From Acanthopleura granulata (lineage: Eukaryota; Mollusca; Polyplacophora; Chitonida; Chitonidae), in assembly GCA_016165875.1 (NCBI GenBank), contig JABBOT010000080.1:50393527-50457526 (forward strand): a DNA stretch of 64,000 nt, given 5' to 3'. The notes under the pieces are model-generated. The model had not been told where the DNA came from. It was given only the letters and a program-made list of their open reading frames with translations, and made no database searches. Positions 33,800 to 45,400 of this stretch are shown here, piece by piece; within the stretch, counting starts at the first letter, position 1, and every line of letters begins with the position of its first letter. The position numbers and the translations under genes are program-made.

Positions 33800-34035
33800 G
33801 TCTCCCTGGCCTGGTGGTTAGAGCATCCACCTCAATGTCAGGAGATCAGGGATCGATCCCGAGTTGGTCATACCAAAAACTTTAAAAATTAAGCTTGTTG
33901 CTGCCTTGCTTGGCGCCAGAGGTTAGAGCAAGGAAACAGGACTGGCCGGCCCGGTGTCAGTATAATGTGACTGGATGGGGTGTCATGCTTGGTGTCTTCG
34001 GCATGATGTTACAGCACTTTGTGGGGTGGACTCAC
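33800..34035 (+). mobile_element. tRNA-derived SINE (family B)
   Basis: The head has pol III promoter-like boxes: TGGTGGTTAGAGC (A-box) and GGGATCGATCCC (B-box). The body contains GACTGGCCGGCCCGGTGTCA and GTGACTGGATGGGGTGTCAT. A partial relative of the body lies at 39740-39835. Confidence 0.75.
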
Positions 34036-34059
34036 CCTGCCAGAAGAAGACACAGTAGA

Positions 34060-34664
34060 TATACATACTGAACAAAAATATAAACGCAACACCCTTGTTT
34101 ATGCAAAATTTCACAAGATAATGCTATGAGTTTTGTCAGCATAGGATCGAGGGATGGCCCAGGCCAAATCCCTACACCTGTATACACTCCAGTCTCCAAA
34201 ACCAAACTGTAGATTTCAAGCCTATTCACCATTTAAACCCGTCAGACAGGTGTGGTCCTATCTGTAGTATTCAGCGATCTGTAAGGTCTTCCCTGGCTCG
34301 TTACCCTCAGATGTTCAAAGACATCGGTATAGTACAAGTCCTGTCAAAAGAAACGATGCCACAAAATCAACACCAGCACGACACTTAAAGCTGTCGCCAG
34401 AGCCCTTAACGTTAATGTTTCAATCATTAGTCGTCACAAAAGACGTCATGAAGAATTCGGCACAACTGCATGCCCGCCGACCGCGTGTAAATGACCCCCG
34501 ACCAAGACCGCCATATTCGCCTCCTCCACCTCAGCGACCGTTTTAGGACAGCCACTGCCACAGCTGAGGAAACAGTTCGGTTCCTCATCGCTTCAGAGAA
34601 GCGAATTTGCGAGCCAAAATATTGGGTGTAGCTTTTATATTTTTTTCCAGTTTGTATTCAATCA
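34060..34664 (+). mobile_element. Tc1/mariner remnant with terminal inverted repeats
   Basis: The left end ACTGAACAAAAATATAAACG and the reverse complement of the right end (near 34630-34664) match imperfectly, so both inverted termini are present. Inside, GACCGTTTTAGGACAGCCAC lies in a frame reading DRHIRLLHLSDRFRTATATA, typical of the N-terminal DNA-binding part of Tc1-like transposases. The catalytic region is absent and the frame is interrupted. The copy is an internally deleted, non-autonomous remnant. Confidence 0.75.
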
Positions 34665-34877
34665 AACAACGTAAAACGCAAAGCACCAAGAACTAAGAAA
34701 TATATAAAATGTAACAGAAATTAGGACAGATTCATGTAGAGGGGAGTGGTTTTCAATCATGCCTGGAAGACACAAAGAACGGTTTAGACGCAAAAATTCT
34801 ATCCGTATAACATTTAAGAAATCTGGAACGGAGCCGTTCGAGAGGCCTCCGTGAGCTAAACGCAAATGCAATGATCC

Positions 34878-35096
34878 AGGGGCCTCTCACCAAGGCGGTC
34901 GGTGTGAGTTCAAGCCCAGCTCACGCTGGCTTCCTGTTCGGCCGTAGGCCTACGTGGGAAGGCCTGCCAGCAACCCGCGGATGGTCGTGGGTTTTTCCCA
35001 GGTTTTCCCGGATTCCTCCCATGTCGCGGCCGTCCTATAAGCGCAACGTTATTGAGTGCAGCGTAAACAATAATCAAATAAATAAATAAATAAAAG
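34878..35096 (+). mobile_element. tRNA-derived SINE (family A)
   Basis: Begins GGGGCCTCTCACCAAGGCGG, contains GTGAGTTCAAGCCCAGCTCA (B-box region) and GGTCGTGGGTTTTTCCCAGG, and ends in an AATAAATAAATAAA tail. The front of the tRNA-like head is shortened relative to the copy at 40114. Confidence 0.85.
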
Positions 35097-35339
35097 AAGG
35101 CGTATGACAGAATTTCCTTAGCACACTAGCTGTGGCAGTAAGAGCTTCCTGACTAAGCTGTGGCGTTAGGTCAGGAGGTTTGTAAGGTACCTGGTGAAGA
35201 GCGTTAGTCCTCAGTGCATACCGGTCACCTCAAACCCATGAACCAGACCACCGCGATAAGCCATATGTGAAAATTCTCGAGTGGGGGAGAGTATGACTAA
35301 AGTCTTTAAACTAGCCAGAGGTCTTCGAAGAAGCGTGAT

Positions 35340-35580
35340 TAGCGTGTTGGAGCCTCACAGTAACTCAGGAGTCCCTCACAAATGCTGCCGCTGTCAGTTA
35401 AAGCCCTGGTCTGGCTGGCTACCTCTCCCACCGTACATGGGAGGGCCTGCCAGTAACCTGAAGATGCTCCGTTGCGGGTTTCTCCAGAGCTTTCCTTCCA
35501 TCATAAGGCTCGCCGCCATCGTATAGGTGAAATATTAATTCTAGGGTCTGGCATAAATCACAAATACATAAAATAAATAA
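35340..35580 (+). mobile_element. Diverged SINE (family A)
   Basis: Retains GGGAGGGCCTGCCAGTAACC, GCCGCCATCGTATAGGTGAA and an AT-rich tail in the same order as the better copies, with many substitutions. An old insertion. Confidence 0.65.
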
Positions 35581-35593
35581 TTAACTTTTCGCC

Positions 35594-36385
35594 AATGTTC
35601 AGCTCCCTGTCAAATCACTCATAATCACTACCAATATTGATTTCGGTAGTGGCACGTAATACCACAAGCTCTACACATCGATTTGCTATACGTCCGTATT
35701 ATTGCAAAGAAAATGCAGGTACAGTATTTTGTCGTATTTGTGATGCTAAACTCCATACCACTGATTTCCGGACGAAGACTATGCCATTGTCACGGCTGAG
35801 GTCTTAATTATTCAGAATATCTCGGTGGATACTTGGCGTGGTGAGTGATCATATTTAGCATAGCAGGGCCATGAGCGGGTAAAGCAAACCCCATGCAATA
35901 ACTGGACCTACACCATACTATCTCGGCAAATAAAACGTAGCATTTCAAATACCGAACTCTGAGGTCATACTGCAGTGAGATCATATGGCTGCAACAGATA
36001 AAATAAATTACATCCTTGAAAGTCATATTATACCATAACCAGGAAACAATTCCAAACCCGACTGTCAGAAACAGTGCTTACAGTAAGGTTGGTTACATAT
36101 CAGGTAACCAGTGACATTCTCGGTCAAACCATAAGGTGGACTCCGCACATTATGTAGCGTGACTCTTACGTCTGAATAATTACGACGTCACCCGAGCCAA
36201 TGTAGACTTGATCTCGAAATCAAGCCTATGGAGTATAACATTACGAAGTAGCAAAAAAGTGCTCAATAACTGCTCTTTGGATCTATGCAATAATATGGTC
36301 ATCCAACATATGGGTAAGTGGAGCTTGGGGTGAAAAGGCAAATTTTTTAGTGAAAATGAGTCATTTTATAGATGGCTACAATTTA
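35594..36385. mobile_element. Long-TIR non-autonomous element, copy 2
   Basis: Diverged copy of the element at 26867-27641: TGTTCAGCTCCCTGTCAAAT at the left end, ATTATTGCAAAGAAAATGCA and CTAAACTCCATA inside. Reverse-complemented counterparts are near 36165-36372. The right terminus is followed immediately by a SINE, so the outer edge is approximate. No coding frame. Confidence 0.7.
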
Positions 36386-36640
36386 TTTATTTGTTTCATT
36401 GGTGGTTTACGCCGTACTCCAGAATATTTCACTTATACCGCGGCCAGCATTATGGTGGAAGGAAACCAGACAGAACCAGTGGGAAACCCACGACCATCCG
36501 CAGGTTGCCAGCAGACCTTCTCACGAACGGCCGGAAAGGAAGCCAGAACGACCTGGACGAACTCACAACCGCATTGGTGGGAGGCTACTAGGTCATTGCG
36601 CTGCGCTAGCGCGTTAACCCGTGAGCCACCGAGGCCCCCG
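36386..36640 (-). mobile_element. tRNA-derived SINE (family A) with target-site duplication
   Basis: The tRNA-like head in reverse complement ends CGTGAGCCACCGAGGCCCCC and the AT-rich tail is at the left. It is flanked by imperfect 15-bp duplications, GATGGCTACAATTTA (36371-36385) and GATAGCCACAATTTA (36641-36655). It sits at the right end of long-TIR element copy 2. Confidence 0.88.
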
Positions 36641-37989
36641 GATAGCCACAATTTAAAGGTTACAAGTTAAAAGAAACGGATTACAACTGATACAATATCC
36701 TATTCCTGTGTGTGATAAGTCGAAGACGCGCGAAGCCCCATCAAATAAACACAGGCCTGCACGGAATGGTGGGGATACAAAGGTACCTTACTTTATTGTT
36801 ACTGTAGAAGTTTATGAAAAACTTGCTGCAGAAACACTTTGATCCCTAAGATCATAACTTCTTTATTTGATGGGAAGTTTCAAGTGTTCTAGAGCTACAA
36901 GTGAACGAAATGAACACGCCTTTCTGTGTCGGTTAGGAATGTGGGTTCCTCCACGTATGCTGAGCTGATCATGTGTACAGATGTTGTATAGATGGCGTAC
37001 GTCTTCCCCACGCTCTGTACTCTCCACAGTGAAGCCGTCGTATATACAGTAGCCACGTCACCATCAATCGATAAACATGACGACAAACACATACACATAG
37101 TGGGTACACATGTATACAGTTAGTGGGTACAGCTACACGGAACATCAGGACACGGAGAATACTCCGCATCTGAGGAGCCGATCAGGCGTGGAGGGCCGCA
37201 GCCGTGCCGAGGTGACATAGGACCACTCAGAGGTGCGCAGTGTGGCGTGTTCGGTGGAGTTTGAGCTAGGGACTGTGCCGATCTGCTGACCGGTCTCAGG
37301 CAGTCTGTACCTCAAATGGACAAAGCTTACACGATACAAATGACTGATTGACTTCCAATGTAATGGATGACGGCTTGAAACAAGTTGCAAGTCTCGTCCC
37401 TAACGAAAGCTAAAGTATAGCGGACTCGGCTTGCTACACATTGTCAAGTATTAGGCACTCTCCGCGTGCGGGATGTGTGTTGATCTGTATCGGTTAAAGG
37501 TAAACGCTGTTGTTGTTGTTGTAGTTACCCTTCATAACTGTGAAATAAGTGACTAGCTCTACATTTGCGGACAGTCTATGTTTGTCAGACTTAGGTCCAT
37601 AGTGGAGTCATGAATATACATCAGCGCCTTCTATGAAGAGATAAGATCCGTAAAGGGGTGGATTATCAGGGGAACAGCTGGATCACGGCTATCGACTCTT
37701 TATCAGCTGGCCTAGCGCATTGTGCTCCTGACCTCGACCACCTCGCATTACACATGCTCAACTCGGGTGCTGATTGGATAATACTGCCGCACAAACATTA
37801 TGGCTTGTCAGTAACACGCTATAAATCCATGCACTCGTCTTCTGCATCTAGTTAATATAAATTTTGAATTTTGCCTGTTTGGAATAGAATTGATTAACTT
37901 TGACCCAGGTTAACCCCCTTCACCTCCAGCAACAATAGGTCTGAATTATAGTGGCTATGCCGGGTTGGTCATGCTGGCGAGATTTGAGG

Positions 37990-38070
37990 ACACACACCCA
38001 CGCACACATAAACGCACACACACGCACACACAAGCACACACACACACACACACACGCACTCACACACTCA
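37990..38070. repeat. (CA)n microsatellite
   Basis: Interrupted ACACAC/GCACAC tract of about 80 bases. Confidence 0.9.
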
Positions 38071-38826
38071 CAATGAAGTAATATTTTTGTAGTCTCGCAC
38101 AAACTCGTCCCTGGCAAATACACATAGATTTACTTCAGTTTAAATGACAATTCAACACAAATTCCGTTCGTTGTAGCGAAATTAAAATAGTACGTGAATT
38201 CTAATTGCTTTATATATATATATCGTAAGTTTCCAGGAAGAAATCGTCTGAGAGCAAGTCCGACAGGGAGTAGAGAGCCAGTTAGAAATCACTTATGCCT
38301 TCGTGCAGAATATATGCCACTTGTCCTTAACAGGACTACTCGCATATTCCCAACAGCCCGTGCGCTTTTCTCAACGCACGCCTGACACCAGTGCTAAACA
38401 ATAGACTTGGACATTTGGACCCCATTTCTGGCTTAACGACACCATCATAATGTTCTCGCACCGACACTTAATCACCATTCATTTCTGTAGGTGTCCGTGT
38501 GTTGGAAACATGTACTGCATACAAGGTAGGAATGCAGGTAAAGAGGAAGCATACACATGTATCAGTCGCCGATAGAAACCTTCGAGGCAGAAGGTTTCTT
38601 GTTTGCTAAATTCTGGCATCACTTCCTGCGTTATCTCCGTAAGAACAGTGACCCTTGTTCAAAATGTCTGTACAAAATTTGCTAATGGTGTCAGTGGTGG
38701 AAAGCGAGCTTATGGTGCGGGGCATGCGCTTTAAGGAGTATGGACTGTGCGCAAGAGCGTAAGATAAAACTGGTTTTTTGAGGGACTATTATTTTTGCTG
38801 TTGCAGAACTGTGAAACCAGAGGCTC

Positions 38827-39495
38827 ATGACGTCATGCAATATACTCGGACAGTCGTCGACCCTGGATGAAGTGTTTCTGTCCCGTGTGACGTCACATCC
38901 GGTGTTGTACGATATGGGTCACAATAGTGGCGTGGAAGATGGCGTTAATGTAGGCAAGATTGTCCCTGCTCAAATTCTGGTGGAAGGGGATGACGTAAAG
39001 CTTAGTGGTGACGTCACACCTACGTCAACATGCAAACGCCAAGGTTCCTGTTTAAGCTGTTTTCAAGTGTTCATATCTTCTATGATCATCATCGCGCTTA
39101 TTTGTTGCACATTGGTATTCTGTCGGCACTACATCAAGGCCATCCTCACCTGGATGGAGACGCTGGACATCTATTTAAGCTGCACGATTTACCTGCTCTT
39201 GTTCCTGCTAGTGTCTTTCCCCATGATCTGGGGTTACCTTCTCCTGATTGTCTCTGCAGGGTATTTGTACGGACTGATGTGTGGAGTATGTATCGTGCAG
39301 GTCTGTGCTTCCTGTGGCGTCCTCCTATCACATGTCATTCTGAAGCGGACTTGCAACAAACGGATTTTAGACAAGTTTTATAATGACAAAGTGGCTGCCA
39401 TTGTGCGAGTCGTGGAGAGTGACCAAGGGTTAAAGGTTGTGACCTTGGCCAGGCTCACGCCTATACCGTTTGGATTACAAAACGCCATATTTGCC
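38827..39495 (+). CDS. TMEM64: TMEM64 exon 1
   Basis: 223 codons from ATG to the donor GCC|GTAAGT. Holds the polar N-terminus, most membrane segments and the R..P.P....N motif. Three TGACGTCA palindromes lie within its first 190 bases. Confidence 0.94.
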
Positions 39496-42400
39496 GTAAG
39501 TCCTACTCACTATCAACCATATTTCCTACATTCACAGGGAATTTCCCGTGATGACCGTCACAAATGCGTTTTACTTCAAATAAGTTGCTTTTCAGGATTG
39601 ATGGCTGTTTTCGTGAACTAGCGTTATAATGCTAGGAAATACTAGTCAGTTATTAGTAACAGTGTACACAAGTACATGATAACTACACTTGCACTAATCC
39701 CTTCTAAACATCCCATACAGTTAAGGGTCATACCGAAGAAGGAGACTGGACTGGTCCGTTCGGTGTCACTATAATAAGACTGGGGTGTCATGTCGGGTGT
39801 CCTCTGCCTGATGCTCCGCGATCTGAGATAGGGTGTTAAAAGCACAGGGACGTAAAAGTGACATGCTGGAAAAAAGTTTTGGAGCTCCGAGATTAAAAGT
39901 CTATCCCACCACATTAGGCGAAGTTACGGGGGCCGTCTATGCCATAGACGAGCTCTTTGCCTTTCAAGGTGGCATTCGTTACCCCGAATTTACAAAGCAC
40001 GACACAAATCAGAAAACAGCTTACATAGAGCCTTAACGTCTGTAGTTGTAACTTTTCTTGTCTTGTTTAGTCCTATTCCGTCTATAGCATCAGTTGTCTT
40101 CACTGTGGTTTTGGGGCCTCCGTGGCTCAGTTGGTTAGCGCGCAAGCGCAGCGTAATGACCAAGAAGCTTCCCACCAGTTGCGGCCCAGCTCATGCTGGC
40201 TTCCGCTCCAGCCGTATTTGGGAAGGCCTGCAAGCAACCGGTCAATGGTCGTGGGTTACCCCCGTGGTCTTCCCGGTTTTCTCTCACAATAATGCTGACT
40301 GCCGTCGTATAAGAGAAATATTCTTGAGTACGACGTAAGACACCAATCAAATAAAAAAATAAATAAATCACTGTGGTTTTGGCGTACCGCCAAGAAAAGC
40401 GTTCTGTGTCGACTTGGAGCGCCCCTTTATAGTTTTACGAGTGGAATACGAATGCCAAACTTGACGCTGAGGCTTCATAGAAGGACTGAACTGAACACTA
40501 TGTATAGGCTGTAAATGCGGGGTTTTATTCAGCCATCGTCGTTTTTGACACGTGGGCTTTTATTCAGCCCTCTTCAAAGAAAATAAACACCTTACACAAA
40601 ATAACCATTTAAAGTTCAGATGATTAAACAATATAAGGGAGTTTTCGCTTAGTCGAAAATATGCTTTAATGCTTATTTCATATTTGGAGCGTTTTTCTTT
40701 CTCGCCATCCAAGGGGCGTCGCGGACGTCTCCTTTATTCATGATGGTTGCAATGAACAACGGACTTTTATACCACAAACACTTTTACTTCATCGCATCAA
40801 CTCGACATGCTTCTGACCTATTGACTTAAAACATTAAAAGTAGTTTCGTCTTCACCTGAGGGTAACTCATAGCGCCGTTTGTTGTCGGGCGATCGTTTCA
40901 TATGGCCAAGGTGGCCATTTCGTCTTTACTGATGATATTTTTTGTCTTTGCACATGTGGAGAACGCTTTAGCTAACGGACGTCAACGCTGTGCAGTAGTT
41001 TCAGTGTTATATAAAACTAACTGGCAAATGGCGCCGATCGCCAGTCGTTTAGGATTCAGTTCTACTGTGCAAGATATAGTCTGTATAGTCTCAACTGAAA
41101 CTGTAAACGTCCTCAGCAAGCTCTTCTTCACGTGAGTATGAGGTGTTTGATCTTTGTAAGCGTGCATTCTGGAATACACATGTGCTATAGTAAGCGTCGA
41201 AACCGACATTCGTATACCAGCGGTCAACCCTACTGGACAAGGTTGGCCAATAATTGCAAGACCAATTTTCCTGAACAATGTTAAACACAACACCACCAAA
41301 CAACCAAGAAAGCATACAAAGTAAGAAATTATAACCGTTTCATGCAAAGGGTAACAGCTAGCAGATTTCAGTGGTGAGGGAAAGACGCAAGGAAAGTTTT
41401 AGAGAGATAAGTTTGTTCAGTATCCAGATCAAGTTATGGTGTGTTTGAAACTTCAAGTTGGCTACGTATCATTGGTGCAAGAGATAAATAAATCACTAAG
41501 AACCTGGCAGGACTGTAGGCAAGACACAACTGTGGTATGGCACCGCTTCTATTTGATGACCTTTCAATCCTTCTTTATATGAGAATATTATTAGCGCAAG
41601 CTTTGAATGAATGACTTGCGGGGCAGCCACAGTGTGGATTAGGAATTTCACCTTAACTTGGGCATCAATGAATGACTTGTAATGGTAATCACAATGTGGC
41701 TTGGGAATTTCCCCTTGACTTGTGTTTTAAATTCAATTATTCTGTGTTTGAAACTTTACGTTGGCTAAACACTACTGGTGCAATAAATTAATAAATCACT
41801 GAGGACCTGGCAGGACTGTATTCAAGACACAACTGTGGTATGGCACCACTTCTATTTGCTGACTTTTCAATCCTTCTTTATATGAGAATATTATTAGCGC
41901 AAGCTTTGAATGAATGAATTGTGGGGCAGCCACAGTGTGGATTAGGAATTTCACCTTAACATGGGCATCAATGAATGATTTGTAATGGTAATCACAATGT
42001 GGCTTGGGAATTTCAGCTTAACTTTTGCATCAGTGAGTGACTTGCAATGGTAGTCACAATGAGGCTTGGGAATTTCACCTTAACTTGGGCATCAATGAAT
42101 GTTTTGCAATGGTAGTCACAATGTGGCTTGGGAATTTCACTTTAACTTGGGCATCAATGAATGGCTTGTATGGTAGTCACATTGTTGCTTTTGAATTTCC
42201 TCTTAACTTGAGCATGAATGAATAATTTTTGAGGTAGTCACATTGCGGCTTGTGCATCTATGAAAGATTTCTAATGGTAGTAATAGTGTGCGTTAGGAAT
42301 TTCCCCTTGACTTGTGTTTTAAATTCAATTATTCTGTGTTTGAAACTTTACGTTGGTTAAATACTACTGGTGCAATAAATTAATAAATCACTGAGGACCT

Positions 42401-45400
42401 GGCAGGACTGTATTCAAGTCACAACTGTGCTATGGCACCACTTCTATATGCTGATCTTTCAATCCTTCTTTAAATGAGAATATTATTAGCGCAAGCTTTG
42501 AATGAATGAATTGCGAGGCAGCCACAATGTAGATTAGGAATTTCACCTTAACTTGGGCATCAATGAATGATTTGTAATGGTAATCACAATGTGGCTTGGG
42601 AATTTCACCTTAACTTGCGTATCAATGAATGATTTGCAATGGCAGTCATAGTGTGGTTTAGAAATTTCACCTTAATTTGTGCATGAATGAATAATTTGTG
42701 AGGTAGTCACTTTGCAGCTTAGGAATTTCACCTTAACTTGTGTATCAATGAATAATTTGCCAGGTAGTTACAATGTGGGTTAATAATTTCCCCTTAACTT
42801 GTGTATCAATGAATGATTTGAAATGGTAATCACATTGTGGCTTGGGAATTTCACCTTAACTTGTGAACCACTTAGTGATTTGCAATGGTAGTTGAAATGT
42901 GGCTCAGGAATTACACCTGAACTTGTGCATTAGTGCATGATTTGCAGTGGTAATCACCATTTGGTTTAGGTATATAACCATAACTTGTACGTCAATGAAT
43001 GATCTGCAATGGTAAACACGATGTGGCCCAGGAATTTCACCTTAACTTGCGTGTCAATAAATAATTTGCAATGGCAGTCACAGTGTGGCTTAGAAATTTC
43101 ACCATAACTTGTGCATGAATGAATAAATTTTGAGGTAGTCACATTGCGGCTTAGGATTTTCAGCTTAACTTGTGTATCAATGAATGATTTGTAATGGTAG
43201 TCACAGTGTGGCTTAAGAATTTCACTTTAACTTGTGCATGAATGAATAATTTGTGAGGTAGTCACATTGTGGCTTGGGAATTTCACCCTTACTTACGTAT
43301 CAATGAATAATTTGCCTGGTAGTTACAATGTTGGTTAATAATTTCACCTTAACTTGTGTGTCAATGAATGATTTGCAATGGTAGTTACATGGTGGCTTTG
43401 GAATTTCACCTTAACTTGTGCAAAATGAATCAGTGGTTTGTCTTTTGCCGTTGTCTCCGTAGATGACCAGTGTCCATCGGGTCAAATACTGCCTGGCTTC
43501 CTCTGTGGGGCTGGTGCCCATGGCAGTCCTCAACTGTTACCTGGGGTCAACATTGCGCTCCATGACGGATGTCTTCTCGGACGGGGAGGAAACGTCAACA
43601 GCCTACGTTATCTTCGCTCTTCAGGTTAGTGGATTGCCTACCCCTGGAGGGTTTCACATATAGTGCGATCTATGGGTTTATTTGTGGTTGTTTAAGTTTA
43701 ACTTGCGAACCCCAGAGGAGTGTTCTATAGAAGGCGAATGTATTTCAATTTCCGATACCGGAAAGGACTGAATCATCATAAGGTTGTTCAGATTTTGACT
43801 TAAGTGAAAAAGTAGTTCTATGAAATTATTCCCTTTTCATGAGAATCATTTTATCTGCAGGGTATATCCTGAATATGATATATGGCTTCCCAAATTTTTC
43901 CATAATGATCCCTTCGGCTGCTTCTAATTTTGTTAAACTAGCGTCAAACGGGGTGCTATTTTTTGGTCATGTGCTGCAGGTCGTTTTGGTTTAGGTGTCG
44001 TGGTGTAGATGACGTGTGTCGGTGTAGATGACGTGTGTCGTGGTGTAGATGACGTGTGTCGGTGTAGATGACGTGTGTCGGGGTGTACATGACGTTTGTC
44101 GGGGTTTCTTGTTATATGCTTTAAGGGATGTGTCTGTGAGAGCAATCTTGCCTATCGAGTTGTCGGATTGATATGCGCCAACTATCGGTTAGATGGGGAA
44201 GTAACGTAACCTACACCGTGTTTGTGGTATATTAAAAGGGGAAGTGTGAAGAATCCTCATTGTAGTGATAGGATGTGCTATAGATGACATGTATTATATA
44301 GGGTTAGGGTTGGGGTTAGGCAGGACCCTAACTCTAACACTAACCCTAACCCTAACCCTAATCCTCATTGTAGTGATAGGATGTGCTATAGATAACATGT
44401 ATTATATATCAAATTTTGGACCCGAATCTGGCAGATATACACATGTATAGTTTGTATAGATATCCGCTTTAGGACGTTTATTTGGCTGCGTTTCGGATGA
44501 GGTTCTCCCGCAGTTTTCTGCCGTTTGTTTGGGAACTCAAGACGAGGAAGACGAGCTGAATGGAACTAAAACCAATATATTGTCGAACAATCGTCTTAAA
44601 GTTGTTATCGTTTACTTTGGAAGGATGAATGTCTGAGCACCCCCACACACATAAGACGGAATTAACAGCTGACTTCAGAAACGAATATTCAGTCGAGCTC
44701 TGATAACCAAGATGGCATACACCATCTGACAACTGAGTTCACATACACCATCTGACAGCTGAGTTCACATACACCATCTGAAAACTGAGTTCACACACGC
44801 CGTCTAAAAGCGGAGATCACATACACCATATCACAGTTGAGTTCACATACACTATCTGAAAAATGAGTTCACATACAACATCTGAAAACTGAGATCATAT
44901 ACATCATCTAACAACAGAGTTGACATACATCATATGACCAATTAGTTCACATGCACCATTTCTCAGCTCAGTTCACATACGCCATCTGATAACTGAGTTC
45001 ACATACACCATCTGACAGCTGGGTGACATTTACCATCAGACCAATGAGTTCACATCCACCACATGACCAATGAGTTCACATACACCATCTGAAAACTGAG
45101 CTTACATACACCATATCCAAACTAAGTTCACATACACCATCTGACAACTGAGCTCACATACACCATCTTACAACAGAATTCACATACACCATATCACAAC
45201 TGAGTTCACATACACCAGCTGAAAACTGAGTTCACATTCACCATCTAACAACTGAGTTGACGTAAACCATCTTACTGATTTCACACGTGCCGTCTGACAA
45301 CTGAGTTCACATACACCACCTGGCAAGGGAGTGGACACACACCATCTGACAACTGAGTTCACATACACAATGTGACAACGGACTTCATATACGCCATCTG

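Larger units (their letters stand above)
24750..38826. other. Repeat-rich intergenic interval between TPPP and TMEM64
   Basis: No host gene could be supported. Beyond the repeats and mobile elements listed separately, the stretches 28000-31800, 33080-33790 and 36660-38820 show only short open frames, none with conserved motifs. A GC-richer minus-strand frame at 37145-37390 is noted as a weak candidate exon. Confidence 0.5.

Noticed and set aside
33800..33870. tRNA gene
   Set aside because: The A-box and B-box belong to the head of a SINE; no cloverleaf with paired acceptor stem was evident.
40902..41135. Short plus-strand frame beginning with a signal-peptide-like leader (MAKVAISSLLMIFFVFAH)
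   Set aside because: Lies in TMEM64 intron 1, no recognisable domain, no partner exon. Hydrophobic starts are common by chance in AT-rich DNA.
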